DNA of 64,000 bases from Brugia malayi (taxonomy: Eukaryota > Nematoda > Chromadorea > Rhabditida > Onchocercidae), in NCBI RefSeq assembly GCF_000002995.4, contig NW_025062476.1, positions 8,864,501 through 8,928,500 on the forward strand, written 5' to 3'. The notes beneath the pieces were generated by a model that made no database searches, was not told the DNA's origin, and saw nothing but the letters and a program-made list of their open reading frames with translations. Made by a program: the position numbers and the translations under genes. This document shows, in pieces, positions 50,641 to 64,000 of this stretch. Numbering within the stretch: the first letter of the stretch is position 1; each line of letters begins with the position of its first letter.

Positions 50641-52853
50641 ATGATCTTATTCCTTACATCTAAGATGTTTACTGTCGTGCTTTCCTTTAAAAATCCAGCA
50701 ACAATTGCTTTATTTCGGTAAACTTTTTCGGCAGTTATCGTTAGAGAAACATGCGAAGAGAAGAAAAGTACTTTACTAGAATTATTTAACTGTCCTTCGG
50801 TGCTATTGCAACATATACGAAGTAAAATGATACAGTCAACCAATAATTTGTAAGTAAGAACAATATCTGCATTGCGTCGTGAACCAAGCAGAAGTAAAAT
50901 GATGCATTATGGATTTGTTCTGGAAATTTTTTTAGAGCAAAAAATTTGAAGTAAGGCTGGTTTGATTTTTGATAGTCTGATGCCGGGTAGGCTCACGGCA
51001 AGTTAAAATGGAAAATCTACTAGAAATTTTGATAGCAATTACTTCTGATTACTGATTAGTGTTTGGAGCATTATAATGGTGTTGGTGAGTTGGATGTGCT
51101 CAATGAGAAATTAATGAAATGGTGCATGGGAATGCGCGAGAAACTTCTATCACTTGTAAACAATTTCTGAAGGGAAGAGTTCGCTGAACAATATTGCTCG
51201 GATAAAAAATTGGCTGAGAAGGACAGAAGTTTCTATAGCTATAGATCTGGAAAGGTACAAGAAGGAAGACAACAATGATATTTATACTCAAGTGGGGGGT
51301 TCAAGAACTGCAACTGAAGATTCAGTAATAACAGTGCCGAGGAAATCAGCAAGTTTCGAATCAAAAGAACTTATTGGTCTAGGACTCATTGAGGTGGATT
51401 TTTCATTTAACCAAACATCGGAAGAATTAAAATCAAGGACAGCTGAAGTAGAGGTTGAAAAGACTGTAGCTGATGTTTCCTTGCAGATTGAAGATCTAGT
51501 ATTTTCAATCGATAATGAGACTTCTAAGAATTCCGTAAAGTTTTCAACCAATGTTTGCAATGAAACAGTGATTGTGCGGGATGATTCCGAAACGAAATCA
51601 TGAACTCCTGCAGTTGGGCAGGATCCAAAAGATGCAGACGAAATGAAAAATATTTCTGTGGCTGATGGAGATTTCACTCTGTATACATGAATGGAAAAAA
51701 CGATAATTTAAGATCGCGAAATCCAAAATCCTCTTCAGCATCGATATCAAAATACAATGATGAATCTACCGAAGCTATAAATCAGAAAGAAATTTATAGA
51801 ACTCAGTTTGTCGGTAAACTAAATGAAATCAATGGAGAAAATGGTAGAATGTCTCAAGTGGGGACAAATTCAACTCCGCAAGTGTAGATGAAATGGTCGT
51901 ATTTGCAAAAGCTATTACGCTAACCGGAAGTAAGAACACTATATCAGAGCGACTGAGAAATGCTTGCAAAACCATACGTTTGGTGAGTTGACTAAATTTC
52001 ACCTCTTACTTCTAGTTTAGATTTTCTTTCACTTCTATTAACTACTATTTACAACAAATTTCTTCCATTTTCACAGTTTCTTGTTAGAAATACCGGAATG
52101 ATCAGATTACCATCTCGTATTTGTACATCGAATTTAATTTTCTATTGCTAAAAACTCAATTTGTAATTTCTAACTGATTACAATTTCGGTGACTTGGGAG
52201 ATAATTTGTTTGCTGCACCCTGATGATCTTATTTTAACTAATTTTAAAATGGATTGTGCTTTGATTCCAGCTGGAAGAAGGTATTGAAGTGGATGAAGTG
52301 CAGTATAATGTAGATATTAAAAATATACGTTAGTTTTAATTGAAATTTTTGATTTACTCATGTTCTTATCAACATATATTCAGCGATAAAAATTTTCTAT
52401 AAAAGTTTTTTTTTTCCTGCAACTTCTCGGTCAATTAATGTTTGTTTTTATGGAATTGCTCGTTTTTATTTGATCAGCTATAATCAGTATTTCGTCAAGC
52501 CTTTGTTGCTTGAGAATAGAATTTGAAATTGAAGTTTACAAAGGCTTCGATTTATATACTGAGAAGGCCCATCCTACATGTGAAGTCAGGGGAAAATTCA
52601 TTAAATTAGAAGTTCGTAGTTTCAATGCTGGTCTTCTAATCATTTTGTGCTGGTGCTATAATTTGTTAAAGAATGTGTTTTTAATTTCTAGAATAAAATG
52701 CTTATCGCATCGAATCCCTGGCCAAGCCTAACGGATCGACTTTATCGTTATATGCATAATTTATCACATCGGCAGAATGTTATTCGACTAATTCTTCGTA
52801 ATTTGGTTTTTTCTCCTCTACACGGAGCCTTTTTTCGATATATCATATTTTAA
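50641..52853 (+). pseudogene. Decayed multi-exon gene, identity unknown
   Basis: Plus-strand exon-like segments keep codon-like sequence, yet the 5' half is disabled. Frame 50641-50849 reads MFTVVLSFKNPATIALFR, a TAA at 50719, then VIVRETCEEKKSTLLELFNC and a clean GTAAGT donor. The long exon of about 51040-51982 has TGA stops at 51168, 51276 and 51601. It also changes frame near 51277-51298 (a run of six G), near 51687 and near 51860. From there the chain is intact and phase-consistent: the exon ending at 51982, then 52271-52328, 52478-52611 and 52692-52853. That chain includes CEVRGKFIKLE and SNPWPSLTDRLYRYMHNLSH and ends HGAFFRYIIF. I do not recognise the family. Retained introns argue against a retrocopy. 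Alternatives are assembly errors in a live gene, or a shorter live gene using only the 3' exons. Confidence 0.5.
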
Positions 52854-53056
52854 ATTGATATACAATATATTCACTCAATGTTTCTTATTGTATTATGTAA
52901 CAAATGTAAATGAAGAAATTCTGTAAGTTTCATCCGAAACTTTTATAAAAAATTTAATATCCAAAATTTACTCTATCCATTCCTTTACTTAATTTCTACT
53001 GTTATATTTTATGTTCTATCTCTTACATGTTTATTAATTCGGCATAAAGCAATGTA

Positions 53057-54123
53057 TTATAGCAAAGCACGCATTAAGCTATAACAATTCCATTCATATG
53101 GCAGTGAAACAGCAGTAATAACACAGATAGAAGAGACAAGAAGAAGAGGCAGAAGGTTTGCTCTTGAAATTAGCATAATCAGCAGAATAATAATCTTGCA
53201 CAGCAACCAAAAAATCTGAAATTTCAGAAATGAGGTTTCATTTATTCGGGGAAAGTGTTGATTCTTTTTATTGTATAATATTTGATCTGTATTGCAAAAG
53301 TGCGAAATAAATGCAACATAAGAAAAGCCTGAAGTGGACAATTAAAATACAATCAGATAAACATTGAATTAATCACACTAATAATTTGGATAAGGATCTA
53401 GGCATGTAGCTGTGAACAGACGAAATGTACCGAAAAAACCATATGCGGTAAGAGAAGGAAAGGTAGATTGGTGAATAATCCAATAAGTAAAATGAATGTG
53501 CATAAGATCCAGCAAAGTGTAAGCGCCCAAATTATAGTTACAACCAAACTGAAAAACGTAATTTATCTACCTTCCATTTGTTAAGTGACCCAAAAAATCC
53601 TAGCAATTCCGAGCGTCCTAGAGCAGGGTTTTAATTTTTAAAAAATCTCGTTTGGAATTTATAAGAATCTTTTGCAGATAACAATTCAAACTGTAAAAAT
53701 GCGTAAGTTCGAAGAAGTTTAAGTAATTCCAGATCTTGTCGATGCAGCGACGATCTATTCTATCTATTATGAATTATTACAGGACAGTTAGGAATTAAAA
53801 ACAATCGTTATTTAAAGTTTCCAGTAATAGAGAAAATTGTAGAACTTACCGGCTTTCTTGGTATTACGTAAGAGAGCAACTTACCGACTTTCGTAGTCAT
53901 AAAAATCATGGAAATTCCGATGAAGTAAGACGGTATTTTCGATGAAATGACTACTTGCAAGCATTAGTTGTATTACAGCCAATATAGAAAGAATCTTCTT
54001 AGATGGAAAATATTCTGGCTCCAAATTAGGAGGTAATAATTCTTTTGTCTGTCTTTCTTTCTCCCTTCCTTTCTTCCAGTAATTCAGCTGGTTTTCATGC
54101 ATCATAATTATATTTTTTACCAT
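53057..54123 (-). CDS. Four-helix integral membrane protein, 168 aa
   Basis: Three exons join in phase: 54123-53885, 53548-53440 and 53215-53057 (507 nt including stop). A hydrophilic, Lys/Glu-rich N-terminus of about 45 residues precedes four hydrophobic stretches. These are around ILSILAVIQLMLASSHFIE, VTIIWALTLCWILCTFILLI, IFWLLCKIIILLIMLI and LLPLLLVSSICVITAVSLPY. The tail is short. The layout resembles small four-pass families in nematodes (LAPTM-like or DUF7027-like), but no diagnostic motif lets me choose. An in-frame alternative for the last exon would end in a Cys/Tyr-rich tail instead. It converges on the pseudogene, with about 200 bp between stops. Confidence 0.6.
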
Positions 54124-56030
54124 ATTAGCACTTAAATTGTAGTGAATTTCAAGACATCTATGTTTTAAAAAAGATCAGTAAATGTTTTTAGCAAAAATGA
54201 ATTTTAATTGTAAACTCTGACTTGTGTTAGAAGGAATTTCATAATTTCAAAAAGTCCCGACTAAACAATGAAAACTTGCAACTTATTTCGGTTTAAACCG
54301 AAGTCTAATCCAATTTCACTTAATTTCCTTAGTTCATGTTTCGCGTTTTCTTGGTTTGTTTTTTCCATTTCCTTCTTGATAGATACTATTGGCATGTTAC
54401 TGGAACTTATGTTTCCTACATTTCCCTATTATCTAAAATCTGATTACAAAATATCATTAATCACTGAATTTAAAAATAAGCAGGCACATCAAGTAAAGAG
54501 TTGAATAATGAGAACTGTTCCATCAGCGAAGTTTTTTTTCATCGGAAATTTGATATTGTAACCATTTGGAATGCTTTGTTTCAATGTCATAGTTTATATG
54601 TTTAGGCAGACTTCCTAATGTAAACAAATATTTCCTAAACTGTCCAAAAACATATCGGAATTTTGAAATCAACTAATCTTTACAGTTTTTCAACTTTCAG
54701 TATCTTCAGGATATGGTATTTGTTTCAAGTTCGGTTTGGCGGAATTATCTTCTTTTTATCTCCTTTTCAATAAACTTTGAAAAAATGATCATTTCCAGTC
54801 CTTGTTTGCCGCACTTGAAGCTTTGCACTTTTGAAGTTAACCTTGGATATTATTTTTTTTAATTTTACTATCCAAGCTAGTGAGGTTATTTCAGCATTTT
54901 GTAGCCTTACTTATAATTAAAAATATCATGCTTGTGCAAGTTTCATAAAAATATGAAAGTTTCAGCCTGCAGTAGATGGTGCGGGTGCAGTAAACGTTCC
55001 ATAATAACAAATTTAATCCTTTGTCTTGGACCCAGATTTTCTGAAATGAATTCATTTTTCGTTTATTAAACTCCCCATATTGTCCAGGTTTAACACTGAA
55101 ATTTTAATCTGCTTTGAACCTTTCAATTTTTTAGTTAAATTGGATGAGTAAGCAACAAATTATTTCACAACTGCTGCAATCTGATCAAAAATCCGTCTTG
55201 AGTATACATTCCTAATAAAATTGCAGCTCTGGTTTAACCTTACCGCTAATCTTTGAGCATTAATTCTGAGTTCTTTATTATGGAAAGTATTTAGGAATCA
55301 GTTTCACAAAACTGAATCAGTGAATAAGCATAGTACTAATTTTTGGATAATTAGGTGTCAGCTATAAATTCCGGCATTTGAACAAAATATAAAATATTGG
55401 ATCTAGTATTGATCTGATCGCAATCTAATTAAAGTTTTTCTAATTTAATTAAAGATGGTAACCGTAGCAGATAGTGACGAAATAGATGTATGTTTAAAAC
55501 CGAATCATGAATTTTCGTTACACTGAGCTAAGCGACAAATTAATAGCAATTTTTTTCAAGCATATTTAATTTTACAATAATCAGAAGTCTTCAATTCCAA
55601 AAATATAAGTTCCAAAATTTGGAATGAATGAAACAAAGTTGACAGTTAATCAGAGTCTTGAAATAAGTGAACGATATCCGAACTGAAAACTAGAAATAGT
55701 AAGGCAGGAATGATGCATGATTTCCCTCATTTACATTTCTCTTCCCTCACATAAAAAAGAAAAACCGAATAAGTACCGAGAGTTCTGATCTTTCAGTTCT
55801 TAAACTGCAAAGCCATACATGAATCACATGCGGTCCGTAATGCAAAAGGACCCAAAAGTATGGTTTTTGTTCGCCCAGGATATTTTTCTTTTTACTTCCC
55901 AACTATTCACTTCTATTTCCTTCGACCTTTTCACTCCTGTTAAAATGCTGTAGTGCAGATGCCTCATTCTTCTTTCTTGTAATAAGTAGATAATTATAAC
56001 ATCAATTGCCAAACAGGTCACGCACACACC
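54124..56030. other. Intergenic, no supported gene
   Basis: AT-rich sequence. A minus frame around 54270-54420 (EMEKTNQENAKHELRKLSEI) looks coding-like but has no partner exons. A minus frame at 55824-56027 might belong to the candidate gene that follows. Confidence 0.45.
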
Positions 56031-56285
56031 TTAGCCACGTTTTTCGTTTTTCTCCATATTTAATGCTTTTGATGCTAAGACAAAACTGACCGTATAAACT
56101 GAAAACTGACTTAACAAATTTAGTTCTACTTGTACTACGCATTCTAATATTTCAAACCTACGATGATTCAACAATTCCATGCGCAAAATACTATCAAAAA
56201 ACGCAGCCAATTTAGCGAATAAAAAGAATGAAACAACATTTCTCGTTCCAGAATAGGTGGTATTCAAACTAGCCCTCCTGCTCAT
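56031..56285 (-). CDS. Candidate small protein, 84 aa (weak)
   Basis: ATG at 56285 (MSRRASLNTTYSGTRN), then a hydrophobic stretch VVSFFLFAKLAAFF, a charged middle and a second moderately hydrophobic stretch ending LASKALN. Base composition is slightly more balanced than its surroundings. A GTCAGT donor inside the frame (after SVYT) could splice to material near 55.97 kb. There is no recognised domain and no upstream in-frame evidence. It may be chance. Confidence 0.3.
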   Translation of the reverse strand: MSRRASLNTTYSGTRNVVSFFLFAKLAAFFDSILRMELLNHRRFEILECVVQVELNLLSQFSVYTVSFVLASKALNMEKNEKRG

Positions 56286-57115
56286 CCTTGTGTCACTCCT
56301 TTTTATCGATCAAAAGCACCGGTAATAGCAAACATAGGTTATATTTAAGTATGGTTATCAAAAGAAATTTAATAGTGAACCTGAATTACTTTCAACAAAG
56401 CAGGTAATGACATGCAACATCGCAGTTTACAAGACAATAATTAATCATTGAATAATGAAACAAGGATGAGAAAATGCAAGAAGAATTGAAAAACCAAATT
56501 TGTCAAAAACTAATAGATTTAGAAAAGTTACAAAGTAAACGAATGGAAAAGTCTTAACGAAAATATTTTGTTAACGTAACATCAATATAATGCAACGAGA
56601 AAAAGAGAGGAAACTTGTCTAGATTTCGATTTCAAAAAAAAATCCTAAAATTCCTATACTACATATTAGTTCAATTTCAATCCCCAGTATTTCTGACTCG
56701 AAGTATATAACCTGTGTAAAACATTAGGCATAAGAACAGAATATGTCATAATTCCTGGAATTAATGATATTAAAAAAGACTATCTGAATTATAAATTTTA
56801 CTTTCTGCAATGTTATTTTCAGAAAGACTTCAACTGTAAGTTCAATCTTACCAGTAAAAACTCGAAGTGATCAATAACCACTTCCTAACGAATTCTGAAA
56901 GGCTGATTTTTTTTCACTTAGAATGTGAGAGAACAGAAAGGAAACATAGCAATATAAAGTCACATGCAACTGCTTTCACTGAAGGCTATCAAGAAATTAG
57001 AACTGAACAAAAATAGGGTCTAATCACAATAAATATGAGACAAAAAGTAACAATGGCTACTAAGTAAAAAATAGTGACTGCAAAACATGAGTCAAAAATT
57101 AAAACTGGATTGCAA
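56286..57115. other. Intergenic / 3' flank of the KDM4 gene
   Basis: No open frame worth keeping. AT-rich. Confidence 0.5.
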
Positions 57116-62676
<5,561 letters not shown>

Positions 62677-62739
62677 CTAAACAGGAATATGTAGTAAAAA
62701 AATATAATTGAAAACTGAAATACAAATGTCAAAGTCTAA

Positions 62740-62787
62740 GTTTATAATACAAGGTAATAACATGTTTATAATGCAAGGTAATAACAT
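62740..62787. repeat. 24-bp tandem duplication
   Basis: GTTTATAATACAAGGTAATA plus ACAT is followed directly by a copy with one change (ATAC to ATGC). It lies just upstream of the first visible KDM4 exon. Confidence 0.92.
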
Positions 62788-63017
62788 ATTTAGATTTCAA
62801 CAGCGATATGTTGCTAATTGAATATGCCCATCTCAATGGAGATAAGTAAGAACACTGTCTTCGTAATTACCGACTGTTGCTAGATGATTCAACAGTTATA
62901 TAAAAGCTTAACCTTTGACCAACAAAATGCTTGGGGTATATAATGCATATCTTCTGTAATAAGCAAGTGATCTATGCCATGAGTGCACAGAAACAAGAAA
63001 CATATATATGCAGGCAT

Positions 63018-63065
63018 ACACATACAGACATATACACACACACACACGCACATATATATATATCA
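63018..63065. repeat. Compound (CA)n/(TA)n microsatellite
   Basis: A run of CACACACACACGCACA passes into TATATATATATA. It is in the upstream or intronic DNA of the KDM4 gene. Confidence 0.9.
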
Positions 63066-63446
63066 TACATTAGTAACGGTGCCGTTGGGAAGCCAACAGC
63101 TCTTCCCTTGCGAAACAATTCTTTTTTCTCGCATACCTCCACTTTACTGATCCACCCTTTTCATTACTTAATAATTCCTTCGAAGTGTTGGGAGTTTATA
63201 CTAAATGTCACGAATAGAGTAGCAGTCAGACCTTGAATTGAATAAAAATTTTAGTAACAGATAGACTTGTAATGAATGATAATTTTCGAAGATTATATAC
63301 CTTCCTATTTCAGATTGGAAAACAGTTAAGCAGAAACCAGACAAGTGGACTAATATCATAATTGGAAGAGGCAGAAATGTTTAAGAACGGAATCAAATAA
63401 TGCCATCAACTGTCGACGTTTTTTTACGTGTTATTTGATTAATAAA

Positions 63447-63698
63447 ATGTCAGCTCTACCAGAAACCATAGTATGTAGAATTCATAGTCTATTAAGTGCT
63501 TCATTAAGATATTTGTAAGAAGTTATTACTCTTTGCACTGTTGTTTTAAATGATCATTAGCTAACTGTTTGTACTGTAAAACATCATTTGCTATTGCCAA
63601 AATGCGCTCTTCCACATTATCAAAGGAAGTATGCATTAATTGCTCTTATAGCTGTAGTCCGGTTAGAAGCACAGTCACAGAGAAAATGTGTTTATTAA
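63447..63698 (+). CDS. Candidate two-exon micro-protein, 53 aa (weak)
   Basis: Exon 1 (63447-63470) encodes MSALPETI and ends at a GTATGT donor. Exon 2 (63561-63698) follows an ATTAG acceptor in the same phase and encodes 45 residues including RKYALIALIAVVRLEAQSQR, a single possible membrane helix, then TAA. It would be antisense within the 5' region or first intron of the KDM4 gene. No family is recognised. The phase match could be chance. Confidence 0.28.
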
Positions 63699-64000
63699 TA
63701 TCAATGAATTCCGCAGATGAAACAAGTGATGTTTACCGGTACGAGCAATTAATCATTATCTTATTTCGTACACAGTCACACATCTGTGCTTCACTTATAT
63801 ACATATAGAAAGAATAATGAAGTAACTCTGCTGATATCTTACTCTTGGAATCTGGAAAATTTGAATGCTTTCATATAAAAAAACTTGAATCCAAATTGAT
63901 GTCGTATCAAAATTTCACTACGAAAGTACCACACTTTCTTTTCAATCCCTACAGCCCTAACATTGAGACAGCAATTATTTGAAGAAAGATAAAAAAACTG

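Larger units (their letters stand above)
62677..64000. other. Upstream or first-intron region of the KDM4 gene
   Basis: I searched the minus strand for the missing JmjN exon (expected motif like GAHRAGIAK before IVPPPEF) and did not find it. Apart from two repeats and the weak micro-protein frame, nothing is supported. Confidence 0.5.

Noticed and set aside
50637..50843. 68-codon minus-strand open frame opposite the first pseudogene exon
   Set aside because: The plus strand offers a clear GTAAGT donor and flows into further plus exons. The minus frame has no recognised motif. The choice is a judgement.
51288..51677. 129-codon minus-strand open frame, Ser/Thr-rich
   Set aside because: It is antisense to the Glu/Lys-rich plus-strand exon remnant. 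Such mirror frames arise automatically, and it has no splice partners. It is not fully excluded because the plus frame itself is broken.
54268..54504. 78-codon plus frame and, opposite, a Glu/Lys-rich minus segment
   Set aside because: The plus frame is hydrophobic noise. The minus segment looks coding-like but is isolated.

Overview
The window looks like nuclear DNA of a nematode, most probably a filarial or other spirurid (clade III) species. It is strongly AT-rich. All genes are split by introns that end in the short worm-type TTTTCAG or TTTTTAG acceptor. Gene products include a MOLO-1-domain protein (a family studied in worms as a levamisole-receptor modulator), a KDM4/JMJD2-type demethylase and an ABCC/MRP transporter. 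I saw no bacterial operon, CRISPR array, phage, Wolbachia-like block or intact transposon. Species assignment is inference.

Layout, left to right. (1) 82-3359, minus: N-terminal part of an ABCC/MRP transporter that runs off the left edge. (2) 6168-11065, minus: a four-exon, 444-residue LURAP1/FAM89-like leucine-rich adaptor. (3) 11066-23746: a 12.7 kb stretch with no gene I can support. (4) 23747-26141, plus: an eight-exon, 392-residue secreted MOLO-1-domain protein. (5) 27121-29010, minus: a complete five-exon aldo-keto reductase with an apparent GC-AG intron. (6) 30323-50248, plus: a giant coiled-coil protein, about 2,330 residues in my splice model, with a small BRI3-like gene nested antisense in its 4.6 kb intron. 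(7) 50641-52853, plus: remnant of a multi-exon gene with several stops and frameshifts. (8) 53057-54123, minus: a 168-residue four-helix membrane protein. (9) 57116-62676, minus: a KDM4/JMJD2 histone demethylase whose first exon lies beyond the right edge or was not recognised.

The genes do not form a pathway. The aldo-keto reductase and the coiled-coil gene are divergent and share 1.3 kb of upstream DNA. The pseudogene and the four-helix gene are convergent, about 200 bp apart. Exon models were built by hand from reading frame, GT/AG dinucleotides and phase consistency. For most genes the exon lengths sum exactly to whole codons, which supports them, but no alignment or RNA evidence was available.

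The least explained signals are the decayed gene at 50.6-52.9 kb, a tRNA-shaped sequence abutting a 13-bp hairpin inside an intron (40.87-40.98 kb), a 34-bp repeat running into the acceptor of a 1.85 kb exon, and two GCGAA-containing hairpins.
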